A stretch of 64,000 nt of DNA from Prado023 sp963774745 (GTDB lineage Bacteria; Actinomycetota; Actinomycetes; S36-B12; CAIYMF01): the NCBI GenBank assembly GCA_963774745.1, contig CAVZGE010000004.1, positions 1 through 64,000 of the forward strand. The letters are read 5' to 3'. Positions 35,636 through 44,887 of the stretch are shown piece after piece. Position numbers and translations under genes: made by a program. The notes below the pieces were generated by a model that was not told where the DNA came from, did no database searches, and saw only the letters and a program-made list of their open reading frames with translations. Every line of letters begins with the position of its first letter. Positions within the stretch are counted from its first letter, which is position 1.

Positions 35636-36121
35636 ATGACTGCTCGCAGGATCGCCCTCACCCTGTCCCTGGCTGCCCTGCTCGCCACCGCCACCGCACC
35701 CGGGGCGGCCCGGGCCGGCGATCGCTGGCGTGCTCCGGTCACGCCGGCGGTCGTGGTTGCCCCCTTCGCGCCCCCGGCGCAGCGCTGGCTCCCGGGGCAC
35801 CGTGGGGTCGACCTGCGCGCGTCGCTGGGGGCTGCGGTGCGCGCCGCCGGCGACGGCCGGGTGGCCTTCGCCGGAACGGTGGCCGGGCGCGGGGTCGTCA
35901 CCGTCGACCACGGCGACCTGCGCACGAGCTACGAACCGGTCGACGCCCTGGTGGTGCCCGGCGAACGGGTGACTGCCGGCGAGCGCATCGGGACCGTCGC
36001 GACCGGCACCGGCCACTGCGGGTCGGGGCGCTGCCTGCACCTGGGGCTCAGGCGGGGGCGCGAGTACCTGGATCCGATGCTGCTGCTGGGGCGCCCCACT
36101 GCCCGCCTACGGCCGTGGTGA
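35636..36121 (+). CDS. Secreted M23-family (LytM) peptidase
   Basis: 161 residues. A signal peptide (MTARRIALTLSLAALLATAT) is followed by a compact M23 domain with the metal motifs HRGVDLRA (His and Asp) and CLHLGLRRG (second His). Residues between read GRVAFAGTVAGRGVVTVDHG, a typical LytM strand pattern. Such enzymes cut peptidoglycan cross-bridges or, when degenerate, regulate amidases. The position between rpsB and whiG, on the opposite strand, is the same in many actinobacteria. A pair of cysteines (GHCGSGRCLHL) flanks the active site. Confidence 0.88.
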   Translation: MTARRIALTLSLAALLATATAPGAARAGDRWRAPVTPAVVVAPFAPPAQRWLPGHRGVDLRASLGAAVRAAGDGRVAFAGTVAGRGVVTVDHGDLRTSYEPVDALVVPGERVTAGERIGTVATGTGHCGSGRCLHLGLRRGREYLDPMLLLGRPTARLRPW

Positions 36122-36133
36122 GGCAGCGGGGAC

Positions 36134-37000
36134 TCAGTCGTCGTCGAAGGACCCGATCCTGGTCCGCATGCCCATCATCGCCTTGGAGTGCAGCTGGCAG
36201 ATCCGGCTCTCGGTGACCCCGAGCACCAGGCCGATCTCCGAGAGGGTGAGCCCCTCGTAGTAGTACAGGGTCACCACGATCTGCTCGCGCTCGGGAAGCG
36301 TGTGGATCACCCGGGCCAGCAGGTGGCGGGTCTCCTCGTCGTCGAGGGCATCGCCTGGAGCGGTCGTGCGCTCGTCCTCGAGTCGCTCGCCGAGTGTGGA
36401 GCCGTCGCCGTGGTCGGCGGACCCCAGCATCTCGTCGAGGGCGGCGACGTGCACGAAGGAGACCTGGTCGAACACCTTTCGGAGCTCCGGGATGTCCAGC
36501 CCGAGCTCCTCGGCGATCTCCCCCTCGGTGGGCGTGCGCTGCAGGCGGGCCTCGAGGACGGCGATGGCGCGCTCCACGTCCCGGGCCTTGGTGCGCACCG
36601 ACCGTGGGATCCAGTCGAAGGAGCGCAGCTCGTCGATGATCGCGCCACGGATGCGGTTGATCGCATAGGTCTCGAACTTGATCGCGCGTTCGGGGTCGTA
36701 CTTCTCGATGGCATCGATGAGGCCGAACACGCCGTAGGACACGAGGTCCCCCTGCTCGACGCTGGCCGGGAGCCCCACCCCGACGCGGCCCGCCACGTAG
36801 CGCACGAGCGGGGCGTACTGCAGGATCAGCTGCTCGCGGATCCCGGCGTCCGCCGTCTGCTTGTACTCCCGCCAGAGGCGACCGAGGGCGGCGCCGGGCT
36901 CGTCGAGCTCCAGGACCGCGGCATCGGGATCGATCAGCTCCTCGCCCTCGACCGTCGCGAGGCGCAGCGAGCTGTCAGGCGCGGGGGTGGGCCCGGTCAT
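36134..37000 (-). CDS. whiG: RNA polymerase sigma factor of the FliA/WhiG type
   Basis: 288 residues. Sigma region 2: REQLILQYAPLVRYVAGRVG, DLVSYGVFGLIDAIEKYDPE, KFETYAINRIRGAIIDELRS followed by DWIPRSVR. Region 3: LQRTPTEGEIAEELGL. Region 4: LPEREQIVVTLYYYEGLTLS, EIGLVLGVTESRICQLHSKA. In Streptomyces WhiG drives sporulation; in motile actinobacteria the same family drives flagellar genes. No flagellar or sporulation gene is in the window. The ATG 37000 has AGGAG upstream and overlaps the xerC end by 26 bases, so both are read from one transcript. Confidence 0.92.
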   Translation of the reverse strand: MTGPTPAPDSSLRLATVEGEELIDPDAAVLELDEPGAALGRLWREYKQTADAGIREQLILQYAPLVRYVAGRVGVGLPASVEQGDLVSYGVFGLIDAIEKYDPERAIKFETYAINRIRGAIIDELRSFDWIPRSVRTKARDVERAIAVLEARLQRTPTEGEIAEELGLDIPELRKVFDQVSFVHVAALDEMLGSADHGDGSTLGERLEDERTTAPGDALDDEETRHLLARVIHTLPEREQIVVTLYYYEGLTLSEIGLVLGVTESRICQLHSKAMMGMRTRIGSFDDD

Positions 37001-37910
37001 AGCTGCTCCTGAGTCGCTCGATCGAGACGTGGGTGTAGATCTGGGTCGTGCCGAGACTAGCGTGGCCGAGGACCTCCTGGACGGAACGCAGGTCCGCGCC
37101 GCCCTCAACGAGGTGCGTCGCCATGGAGTGCCGCAGCCCGTGGGGTCCCACGTCAGGGGCATCCGGGACGTGCGCCAGCAGGCCGTGGACCACGCGCCGC
37201 ACCACCCGGGCGTCCACGCGACCCCCGCGTGCTCCCAGGAACAGCGCGTCGCCGCTGCCCGGCGCGGCCAGGCGGCCCCGGCCGTCGCCGATCCAGGTGG
37301 TCAGGGCCCGCGCTGCCGGGGCGCCGAACGGGATGACGCGCTCGCGGGCGCCCTTGCCCAGCACCCGGGCGGTCTGGCGCGACCAGTCGAGGTCTGCCCG
37401 GTCCATCCCGACCAGCTCCGAGACCCGCATGCCGGTCGCGTAGAGCAGCTCGAGCATCGCGACGTCACGCTGGTGGACCGGCCCGCTGTCGTCTGCCCGC
37501 AGGGTCGCGACGGCCATGAGCTCGTCGACCTGGCCGGGTCGAAGGACCTCCGGGATCCCACGTCGCGCCGCGGGGGCACTGAGCCGGGCAGCGGGATCCG
37601 CGTCGACGAGGCCCTGCCGGGTCGCCCACCCGGTGAAGCTCCGGGCCGCGGCCACACGCCGGGAGACGGTCGCTCGCGCAGCCCCGCGCCGGTCCATCCC
37701 GGCCAGCCAGGAGCGCAGGACCGCCAGGTCGAGATCGGGGAGCTGCGCCACCCCCTGCTCGGCGGCGAAGCCCAGGAGGTCCGCGACGTCGCCGAGGTAG
37801 GCACGCACCGTGTTCGGCCCGCGGCCCCGCTCGTCGCGCAGGTGCGTGGCGTAGCCCGCCAGGGCCTCCTCCAGCGCGATCGGCAGGGTCACGTCCCCAT
37901 GCTGCCCCAC
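36975..37910 (-). CDS. xerC: Tyrosine recombinase XerC/XerD
   Basis: A 311-residue integrase. N-terminal SAM-like DNA-binding domain: GYATHLRDERGRGPNTVRAY, LGDVADLLGFA. The catalytic domain has the R-K-H-R-H-Y set in ATGMRVSELVGMDRADL, GKGARERVIPFG, HGLRHSMATHLVEGG, VQEVLGHASLGTTQIYTHVS. It resolves chromosome dimers at dif with its partner. The position between whiG and dprA is the standard one, so it is chromosomal XerC rather than a phage integrase. Confidence 0.93.
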   Translation of the reverse strand: MGQHGDVTLPIALEEALAGYATHLRDERGRGPNTVRAYLGDVADLLGFAAEQGVAQLPDLDLAVLRSWLAGMDRRGAARATVSRRVAAARSFTGWATRQGLVDADPAARLSAPAARRGIPEVLRPGQVDELMAVATLRADDSGPVHQRDVAMLELLYATGMRVSELVGMDRADLDWSRQTARVLGKGARERVIPFGAPAARALTTWIGDGRGRLAAPGSGDALFLGARGGRVDARVVRRVVHGLLAHVPDAPDVGPHGLRHSMATHLVEGGADLRSVQEVLGHASLGTTQIYTHVSIERLRSSYDRAHPRA

Positions 37911-37913
37911 CTG

Positions 37914-39017
37914 TCACGCGCTTCGGCGCCACCCCGCACCCGAACGTCGGGCGAGTCCCACGATCTCCAGCAGGCCGAGGTGCGCCAGGCAGGCCGCCGG
38001 GCTCAGGCCGGCAAGGTGCGCGGCGGACTCGACGGTGCGGCTACCACGGCTGGGAAGGGTGTCGAGGACCGCCACTGCCCCGTCGGGCAGGCCGCTCAGG
38101 TTCGCCGGCTCGAGCCGCTCCCCCGAGCCGCCAGGGGCATCGAAGGTCCCGGGCCCCGGGCCCGACCCCAGCAGCAGCGAGGCGACCTCAGCACTGTCAC
38201 TGACAGCCCTCGCTGCCTGCTCGTGCAGCAACCGATTGGTCCCGGAGCTGGCCATCGACGTGACCGGACCGGGCACGGCCATCACGACCCGGCCGAGCTC
38301 GAGGGCCCGGGACGCGGTGGACACCGCACCGCTGCGCCGCGCCGCCTCGACCACGACCGTCCCCCGGCTCAGTGCGGCGATCACCCGGTTGCGGGCCAGG
38401 AAGCGGTGCTTGAGCGGTTGGCTGCCGGGGGGCAGCTCGGAGACGACCAGCCCCGAGTCGGCGATCCGGCACAGCAGGGCGTCGTGCGCCCGGGGGTAGG
38501 CCACGTCGACGCCGCAGGCCAGGACGGCAACGGTCGGTCCGTCGACCGCCAGGGCCGCCCGATGCGCGGCCGCGTCGATCCCGAACGCCCCACCCGAGAC
38601 CACCGCCCAGCCGTCCTGCGCCAGCCCACCGGCCAGTGCAGCCGTGGCCCGCTCGCCGTAGGGCGTGCAGGCCCGGGCCCCCACGACCGCGATCGAGCGC
38701 AGGGCCGCCGCCCGCAGGTCCAGCGGGCCCCGGATCCAGAGGGCCAGCGGCGGTTCGGGCAGGTCGAGCAGCTGGCTGGGGAACTCGGGCTCACCCGGAA
38801 GGACGACCCGCACGCCACGTCGGGACATCTCGGCCAGCATCGCCGGAACCTCCTGCGGGTCGAGCCGGCCCGCGACCGGGGCGGCCCGTCGTCGGCTGCG
38901 CAGCCTGGAGAGGGCCTCCTGGACCCCACACTCGGCGATCAGCTCGGCGACACCGGACGTCCCCGGCTCCACCAGGCATGCCAGGGCGATGGCCGCCTGC
39001 CGTTCAGGCATGGTCAT
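37914..39017 (-). CDS. dprA: DNA-processing protein DprA
   Basis: 367 residues. The Rossmann-fold core shows SIAVVGARACTPYGERATAA, VVSGGAFGIDAAAHRAALA, LACGVDVAYPRAHDALL, LVVSELPPGSQPLKHRFLAR, NRVIAALSRGTVVVEAARRS and VMAVPGPVTSMASSGTNRLL. A C-terminal winged-helix (DprA_WH) follows. It loads RecA on incoming single-stranded DNA. It forms the competence-linked group dprA-comM-yraN with short gaps. Confidence 0.95.
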   Translation of the reverse strand: MTMPERQAAIALACLVEPGTSGVAELIAECGVQEALSRLRSRRRAAPVAGRLDPQEVPAMLAEMSRRGVRVVLPGEPEFPSQLLDLPEPPLALWIRGPLDLRAAALRSIAVVGARACTPYGERATAALAGGLAQDGWAVVSGGAFGIDAAAHRAALAVDGPTVAVLACGVDVAYPRAHDALLCRIADSGLVVSELPPGSQPLKHRFLARNRVIAALSRGTVVVEAARRSGAVSTASRALELGRVVMAVPGPVTSMASSGTNRLLHEQAARAVSDSAEVASLLLGSGPGPGTFDAPGGSGERLEPANLSGLPDGAVAVLDTLPSRGSRTVESAAHLAGLSPAACLAHLGLLEIVGLARRSGAGWRRSA

Positions 39018-39036
39018 GGTGACTCGCCTCCGGAGC

Positions 39037-40573
39037 TCATGTGTCCCCCCGCAGGGTCAGTGCCCGACCGACGTGCTCCAGGGAGGGCCGATCGGCGCCG
39101 GACAGGTCCGCCAGGCTCCACGCCACCCGGATCGCCCGGTCCGCCCCGCGGGCGCTCAGCCGGCCCGCACCGATGGCCGCCCCCAGGACGTCGGCGGCCG
39201 CCGGATCGGGGGCGAGCGGACCCCGGAGCAATGACGCGGGCTGGGCGCCGTTGAGCGCCGGGGCCAGCCCCAGCGCTGCACAACGTCGGATCGCACGGTC
39301 ACGGGCCGAGGTGACCCGCTCGCGCACCCCGGCGGAGTCCTGACCCCCCACCTCCGGGGACCACGAACGACGCCCGGGTGGTCCCAGGGTCACCCGGATG
39401 TCCACGCGGTCCATCAGGGGGCCCGACAGCTTCGCTCGATAGCGACGCCTGTCCACGGACCGGCAGGTGCACTCCTGGCCGGCCCCGTCGCCCAAGCCGC
39501 ACGGGCATGGGTTGGCCGCGAGCACCAGCTGGAAGCGTGCCGGCATCCGGGCGGTGAACCCGGCACGCGCGATGCAGACCACGCCGGACTCCAGGGGCTG
39601 GCGCAACGACTCCAGGCACGCCGCGCCGAACTCCGCCGCCTCGTCGAGGAAGAGCACCCCGGCGTGGGCGAGGGTCACCGCGCCGGGAGTCGGCTGCCCG
39701 CCGCGGCCACCGCCGACCAGGGCCGCCACCGTGGCGGTGTGGTGCGGCGACTGGAACGGGGGGCGCCGGACGAGGCCACTCACGTCGGCCACGACCGAGC
39801 GGATGGCCGTGACGGTCAGGGCATCGTCGTCGGCGAGGTCGGGCAGGATGCTCGGCAGCCGTTCGGCGAGCAGGGTCTTGCCCACGCCCGGCCGCCCCAC
39901 CATGGACACGTGGTGCCCGCCGACCGCGGCGACCTCCAGGGCCGCCACCGCCTCGGGCTGGCCGAGGACATCGGCGAGGTCGGGATCCGGTGGGACCGGT
40001 CCGGGATCGGGCACCTCGCGTTCGCGGGTGGGCTCCTGCCCGCGGGCCTCGTCCATCGGCGCCCCGGTGACCATCTGGCCCCACTGGCGCAGCGACGCGA
40101 CGCCGACGGCGTCGATCCCCGGCACCACCCCGGCCTCCGCGGCGCTGCGCTGGGCCACCACGATCCGGCTGCGGCCCGACCGGACCCCGGCAACGGCGGC
40201 CACGACCGCCCCCCGCACCGGGCGGACCCGCCCGTCGAGGCCCAGCTCGGCGAACAGGATCGCGTCCGCGAGCGGCTCGGCCGGGATCTGGCCGTCGGCG
40301 GCGAGTATGGCGCTGCGCGATGGCCAGGTCGAGCCCGGATCCCCGCTTGTGCAGGGACGCCGGGGACAGCCCGACGGTGATCCGCTTCTCCGGCCAACGG
40401 GCACCGCTGTTCAGCACGGCGGCCCGGACCCGGTCGCGCGCCTCCCCCACGGCGGTGTCGGCCAGCCCGACGATCGACATCCCGGGCAGGCCCGAGGAGA
40501 GATGGGCCTCCACCTCCACCAGATGCGCGTCCACGCCGGAGATGACGACCCCGTGGGCCCGAGCCAGGGACAT
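39037..40573 (-). CDS. comM: YifB/ComM-family Mg-chelatase-like AAA+ ATPase (frameshift near 40,315)
   Basis: About 510 residues in two frames. The first (40573-40315) reads MSLARAHGVVISGVDAHLVE, LSSGLPGMSIVGLADTAVGE, GLDLAIA. The second starts AILAADGQIPAEPLADAILF and holds Walker A (SMVGRPGVGKTLLAERLPSI), Walker B (GVLFLDEAAEF), and the Cys4 zinc site in NPCPCGLGDGAGQECTC. ComM is a hexameric helicase that extends heteroduplex during natural transformation. The two frames meet at matching points, so one missing or extra base near 40,314 is probable. The start overlaps the yraN stop. Confidence 0.9.
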
Positions 40574-40929
40574 CAGGACACCCCGCGAACATGCTCGATG
40601 TCGAAGCGGCCGTCGGGGTGGCGGACCAACCCGACGGCATCGATGCGGATCGGGCCACGGTGGCCGCCGTGCTCGTCGAGCCACAGCCCCGCCAGCCGGC
40701 GCATCCGAGCCAGCTTCGCAGCCGTGATCGCCGCCAGCGGGACCCCGTAGCCCGTGCCCCGACGCGTCTTGACCTCGCAGAAGACCAGGACCGCACCCTC
40801 ACTGGCGATGATGTCGATCTCGCCGTACCTGCAGCGCCAGTTCCGGGCGACCACGCGCATCCCACGCTGGGTCAGGTACCCAGCAGCTGCGTCCTCGCCG
40901 TCCCGGCCGAGCTCCTGTCGATCCCCCAT
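40573..40929 (-). CDS. yraN: YraN/UPF0102 endonuclease-fold protein
   Basis: 118 residues: RDGEDAAAGYLTQRGMRVVA, RNWRCRYGEIDIIASEGAVL, VFCEVKTRRGTGYGVPLAAI. The E-x-D-I-I ... F-C-E-V-K-T pattern is the PD-(D/E)XK nuclease-like core. The biochemical role is unsettled, though it often lies between rnhB and comM, as here. One base overlaps the comM start. Confidence 0.93.
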   Translation of the reverse strand: MGDRQELGRDGEDAAAGYLTQRGMRVVARNWRCRYGEIDIIASEGAVLVFCEVKTRRGTGYGVPLAAITAAKLARMRRLAGLWLDEHGGHRGPIRIDAVGLVRHPDGRFDIEHVRGVS

Positions 40930-40982
40930 CGCTCCCACCCCCGGGGCCAACCCTGCGGGGCCCGGCGCCGATGCGGAAGGGG

Positions 40983-41711
40983 TCAGCCAGAAGTTGTGGA
41001 CAGCGCGGCGGCCGGATCGGAGTCGGTGCCCGGCAGGTTCCACGACCGGCGATGCAGCGGGGTGGGGCCGAGCCGACGCAGCGCGTCGACATGGTCGGGG
41101 GCGCTGTAGCCCTTGTTCAGGGCCCACCCGTACTCCGGATGCTGCTGGGCCAGGTCGACCATCATCGCGTCGCGCTCGCACTTGGCCAGCACGCTGGCGG
41201 CGGCCACTCCCGCGCAGGTCAGGTCCGCGCGGACCCGGGTCTGCACCGCTGGGGGCACCGCCGACATGTCGGCCAGGCTGTCGCCGACCGCCTGGCGCGG
41301 ATCCGGGAACAGGGCGCCGGGCTCCTCGGGCACGCTGAGCCAGTCGTGGTTGCCGTCCAGGAGCGCCAGGTCCGCAGTCACCGCCAGCGCGGCGAACGCC
41401 CTGGCGGCGGCCACGCGCAGCGCGCAGATGATGCCGACCGCGTCGACCTCGAACGGGTCCGCATGGCCCACGGCGAACGCGACCGGCCAACGACGCAGCC
41501 GTGGCAGCAGCGCGCGGCGAGCCCGCGGGGTGAGCAGCTTGGAGTCGCGCAGCCCGCTCGGCGCCGAGCCGACCCCCAGGTCCAGCACGACCACCCCGAC
41601 GCTCACCGGCCCGGCCAGGGCACCGCGCCCGACCTCATCGACACAGGCCAGCGTCGAGGCGCCCGCACGCAGCAGCGCGCGCTCCACCCGCAGGGTCGGT
41701 GCCTGCGTCAT
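40983..41711 (-). CDS. rnhB: Ribonuclease HII
   Basis: 242 residues. Active-site blocks ACVDEVGRGALAGPVSVGVV (Asp-Glu), RDSKLLTPRARRALL, ALLDGNHDW (Asp) and LTCAGVAAASVLAKCERDAM with Asp. HPEYGWALNKGYSAPDHVDA is the conserved C-terminal motif. It removes ribonucleotides and RNA from DNA. The ATG at 41711 overlaps the lepB stop by 4 bases. Confidence 0.95.
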   Translation of the reverse strand: MTQAPTLRVERALLRAGASTLACVDEVGRGALAGPVSVGVVVLDLGVGSAPSGLRDSKLLTPRARRALLPRLRRWPVAFAVGHADPFEVDAVGIICALRVAAARAFAALAVTADLALLDGNHDWLSVPEEPGALFPDPRQAVGDSLADMSAVPPAVQTRVRADLTCAGVAAASVLAKCERDAMMVDLAQQHPEYGWALNKGYSAPDHVDALRRLGPTPLHRRSWNLPGTDSDPAAALSTTSG

Positions 41712-42529
41712 GGGGCAACCGTGGTGCCGGCGGGTGCCGGCATCGCCGTCTGCTCGTCGGCGTACGTCGGCAGCGTCGCCCATCGGGAGATCGGCCACAT
41801 GATGACCTCGGCCGTGCCGACGACGTTGTCCACCGGGACGGTCCCGTCATCGGTCTCGAGGTGGAAGCGGGAGTCCGCCGAGTCGCCGCGGTGGTCCCCC
41901 ATCACGAACAGTCGGCCCTCGGGCACCTCCACCCGGAAGACGACCTGGTCGGTCGGATCACCGGGGTAGAGGTACGGCTCATCCAGGGGCTCACCGTTGC
42001 GGATGATCTGCCCCCCCGGCGAGCAGCACTCGATGGTGTCACCGCCCACGCCGATCACGCGCTTGACGAGGTCATCGCCGGTGGAGGAGGGCAGGATCCC
42101 CACGAACGCCGCGGCCTCGGCCAGCGCCCCTCGGATGCCGCCCACCGGCACCGGGTCGGCCAACCAGTCGGCGGGGTCCTTGAACACGACCACGTCGCCG
42201 TGCCCGGGATCGACGCCGGGCTTCCAGACCAGGATCCGGTCGCCGCGCATCAGGGTCTGCTCCATGGACCCGCTGGGGACCCAGAAGGCCTGCAGGAGGA
42301 AGGTGCGCACGACCGCGGAGATGACCAGGGCGGTCACCACGACGATCGCGATCTCGCGCAGGCCCCGGAGGAACCCGGAGCCGTGCGACTCCGGGACGGC
42401 ATCGGCCCGCTGGGGCCAGTCGCCCGACGCCCGGCCGGCTGCGTCGGCCGGGGCGCCCGGCCCGACCGGGCCCGGTCCGGCCTGGTCGCTCGGCTCGAGC
42501 GGTCCGGATGGCTCCATCGGCTCACTCAT
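41708..42529 (-). CDS. lepB: Signal peptidase I (first of a tandem pair in this entry order)
   Basis: 273 residues. A 50-residue Pro/Gly/Asp-rich cytoplasmic segment is followed by one membrane helix (EIAIVVVTALVISAVVRTFL) and the catalytic domain: Ser in WVPSGSMEQTLMRGDRI, Lys in DDLVKRVIGVGGD, plus FVMGDHRGDSADSRFH. It removes signal peptides outside the membrane. It sits downstream of another lepB gene and overlaps it by 8 bases. Two neighbouring type I peptidases are common in actinobacteria (as in the Streptomyces sip genes). Confidence 0.94.
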   Translation of the reverse strand: MSEPMEPSGPLEPSDQAGPGPVGPGAPADAAGRASGDWPQRADAVPESHGSGFLRGLREIAIVVVTALVISAVVRTFLLQAFWVPSGSMEQTLMRGDRILVWKPGVDPGHGDVVVFKDPADWLADPVPVGGIRGALAEAAAFVGILPSSTGDDLVKRVIGVGGDTIECCSPGGQIIRNGEPLDEPYLYPGDPTDQVVFRVEVPEGRLFVMGDHRGDSADSRFHLETDDGTVPVDNVVGTAEVIMWPISRWATLPTYADEQTAMPAPAGTTVAP

Positions 42530-43115
42530 CGGACCCCTCCACACGACGCATCGATCCCGGGGGCCACACGACCGCCTCGACAGTGCCAATGATGCGTGAT
42601 GCCGGGACGTTCCCACCGCCCGGGTCGCCCAGATGTGCCCGCGAGTCGGCCGAGACGGCCCTGTTGTCCCCCAGCAGCCAGTAGTGGTCGGGGGCGACGA
42701 CGACGTCGAAGGCCTGCTGGTCGCTGCGCGCCCCGTCGAGGTACGGCTCGACCAGGGGCTCCCCGTTCCGGGTGAGTCGGCCGTCGGAGGTGCAGCAGGT
42801 GATCCGGTCGCCGCCGATCCCGACGATCCGCTTGACGAACACCGATCCCTGGGGGTCATCGGGCTCGGCCCACAGGTCCGCACCGTCGAACACGACCAGG
42901 GAGCCGGACGGCAGGTCCCACCGGGCGATGCCCGCCTTGGCGACCAGGATCCGCTCACCGGGCTCAAGTGCGGGCGTCATCGAGTCGGAGTCGACCGCCC
43001 GCACCTCGGCCACAGCCACGTCCATCGCCAGCACCGCCAGCACTCCGGCGCCAACAGCGAGGACCCCCGCCCGGATGATCCGGCGGGGGCCCTCGTCAGC
43101 TGTCGCGTGGCGCAA
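42522..43115 (-). CDS. lepB: Signal peptidase I, second paralogue
   Basis: 197 residues. The N-terminal membrane helix (AGVLAVGAGVLAVLAMDVAV) leads into catalytic Ser in VDSDSMTPALEPGERILVAK, Lys in FVKRIVGIGGD, and WLLGDNRAVSADSRAH. It lacks the long N-terminal cytoplasmic segment of its neighbour and is smaller. It lies directly after rplS (5-base gap) and is translationally coupled to the next lepB. Confidence 0.93.
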   Translation of the reverse strand: MRHATADEGPRRIIRAGVLAVGAGVLAVLAMDVAVAEVRAVDSDSMTPALEPGERILVAKAGIARWDLPSGSLVVFDGADLWAEPDDPQGSVFVKRIVGIGGDRITCCTSDGRLTRNGEPLVEPYLDGARSDQQAFDVVVAPDHYWLLGDNRAVSADSRAHLGDPGGGNVPASRIIGTVEAVVWPPGSMRRVEGSDE

Positions 43116-43120
43116 CGCGA

Positions 43121-43471
43121 TCAGACGTTGTCGCGCTTCTCGCGGATCTTGGCCTTCTTGCCGCGGAGCTCGCGCAGGTAGTACAGCTTGGCGCGGCGGA
43201 CGTCGCCACGGGTCACGACCTCGATCTTCTCGACGACCGGGGTGTGCACCGGGAAGGTGCGCTCCACGCCGGTGCCGAAGGAGACCTTGCGGACCGTGAA
43301 GGTCTCGCCGAGGCCACCGCCGTGCCGACGGATGACGACACCCTGGAACACCTGGATGCGCGAGCGGGTGCCCTCGACGACCTTCACGTGGACCTTCACG
43401 GTGTCGCCGGGGCGGAAGTCGGGGATGTCGGAGCGCAGCGATGCTGCGTCGACGGAGTCAAGCGTGTTCAT
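43121..43471 (-). CDS. rplS: 50S ribosomal protein L19
   Basis: 116 residues, the usual size: DIPDFRPGDTVKVHVKVVEG, RSRIQVFQGVVIRRHGGGLG, ETFTVRKVSFGTGVERTFPV, HTPVVEKIEVVTRGDVRRAK, LYYLRELRGKKAKIREKR. AGGAAG precedes the ATG at 43471. Part of the conserved rpsP-khpA-rimM-trmD-rplS order; about 150 bases separate it from trmD. Confidence 0.97.
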   Translation of the reverse strand: MNTLDSVDAASLRSDIPDFRPGDTVKVHVKVVEGTRSRIQVFQGVVIRRHGGGLGETFTVRKVSFGTGVERTFPVHTPVVEKIEVVTRGDVRRAKLYYLRELRGKKAKIREKRDNV

Positions 43472-43622
43472 GATCGCTTCCTGGCGGGAGCCACAGGTCG
43501 CCCGCAGATGTGGGTCGGAATGGATGCCGGCGCATGCAACGCGACTCCCCTGTGGCGGCGACGCGGGACGACCAGCCCCACAAGTCTGCCACACCCCGGG
43601 CCCGGCCCGGAAATGCGCGCGC

Positions 43623-44345
43623 TCAGCGCAGCAGGTCCGGGCGCATCGCCCGGGTGCGCTCCAGCGCCTGCTCGCGGCGCCAGCGCGCCACGGCGCCATG
43701 GTCCCCGGACGTGAGCACCTCGGGGACGGCCATGCCCTCCCAGACCGGGGGTCGGGTGTACACCGGGCCCTCGAGCAGGTCCTCCATGCCGCCCGCGGCG
43801 AAGGAGTCGTCGGCGTGGCTGGCCTCGTTGCCCAGGACTCCGGGGACCAGCCTGCCGACGGCCTCGACCATCACGAGCACGGCGGCCTCGGCACCGGCGA
43901 GCACGTAGTCGCCGATCGACACCTCGTCGACGATCACGGGCTGTCCGCCGGCCGCCAGGGTCCGGGCCCACGGGACGACCCGCGAGTCGATCCCCTCGTA
44001 CCGCCCGCACGCGAACACCAGGCGCGGGTCGCTCGACCAGAGCGCGGCCATCGCCTGGGTGAACGGCCGCCCGCTCGGCGTGGGCACGACCAGGCGGACC
44101 GGGTGCGCGGGATCACCCGACGCCAGGACGCTGCGCAGGGCCTCCCCCCACGGCTCGGGCTTCATCACCATCCCTGGCCCACCGCCGTACGGGGAGTCGT
44201 CCACGGTGCGGTGCCGGTCATGGGTGAACTCGCGCAGGTCGTGGACCTCGAGGTCGATCAGCCCGTCGGCGATGGCCCGGCCGACCAGCGACAGGTGCAG
44301 GGGGGCGAGGTACTCGCCGAAGATGCTGACGACGTCGATGCGCAT
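43623..44345 (-). CDS. trmD: tRNA (guanine37-N1)-methyltransferase
   Basis: 240 residues of the SPOUT knot family: MRIDVVSIFGEYLAPLHLSL, DSPYGGGPGMVMKPEPWGEA, FACGRYEGIDSRV, DEVSIGDYVLAGAEAAVLVM. It methylates G37 of tRNAs and prevents frameshifting. The start overlaps the rimM stop by one base. Confidence 0.96.
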   Translation of the reverse strand: MRIDVVSIFGEYLAPLHLSLVGRAIADGLIDLEVHDLREFTHDRHRTVDDSPYGGGPGMVMKPEPWGEALRSVLASGDPAHPVRLVVPTPSGRPFTQAMAALWSSDPRLVFACGRYEGIDSRVVPWARTLAAGGQPVIVDEVSIGDYVLAGAEAAVLVMVEAVGRLVPGVLGNEASHADDSFAAGGMEDLLEGPVYTRPPVWEGMAVPEVLTSGDHGAVARWRREQALERTRAMRPDLLR

Positions 44346-44887
44346 CAGGCCAGCTCCGCGAGCCCGTCGGGCAGGTCGACGACGACGAACCCGCCGGCGA
44401 CGTCCACCTCGGGCACGATCTGGCGCACGAACGGCACGAGCAGCTCGGCGCCGTCGGTCCGGGCCACCGCCAGGACGTCCTGGCCGGGCAGGTGCAGGAC
44501 CTCGCTGATCGTGCCGAGCTGCGTGCCGTCGGCGCTGCGGACCGACAGCCCGACGAGGGCCAGGTCGTGGAACTCGTCCTCGTCGGCGTCGGTCAGGTCG
44601 ACGTCGGCCTCGAGGATCGCCCCGCGCAGGGTCTCGGCGGCCGTGCGGTCGGCGATGCCCTCCACGGTGAGGATCAGCCGGGCGTTCTGCCAGCGGTACC
44701 CCTCGACGGTGATGCTCGCCGGAAGCCCGGCACGCCCGGACAGCAACAGGACGGCCCCCGGGGAGAACCTCTCCTCGGGGGCGTCCGTGCGAACCTCGAC
44801 GGTGACCTCACCGCGGATGCCCTGGGCCCGGCCGATCCGGCCGACCACCACCCTGACAGGCGGGCGGGGAGGCACCCGGGCGCGCAT
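44345..44887 (-). CDS. rimM: 16S rRNA processing factor RimM
   Basis: 180 residues: VVVGRIGRAQGIRGEVTVEV, ITVEGYRWQNARLILTVEGI, LRGAILEADVDLTDADEDEF, then the PRC-barrel with LLVPFVRQIVPEVDVAGGFV. It binds S19 and helps 30S head assembly. One-base overlaps at both ends show tight coupling with khpA and trmD. Confidence 0.94.
   Translation of the reverse strand: MRARVPPRPPVRVVVGRIGRAQGIRGEVTVEVRTDAPEERFSPGAVLLLSGRAGLPASITVEGYRWQNARLILTVEGIADRTAAETLRGAILEADVDLTDADEDEFHDLALVGLSVRSADGTQLGTISEVLHLPGQDVLAVARTDGAELLVPFVRQIVPEVDVAGGFVVVDLPDGLAELA

Noticed and set aside
36975..37910. XerC as a phage or island integrase
   Set aside because: It lies in the conserved whiG-xerC-dprA order with no attachment site or phage genes nearby.
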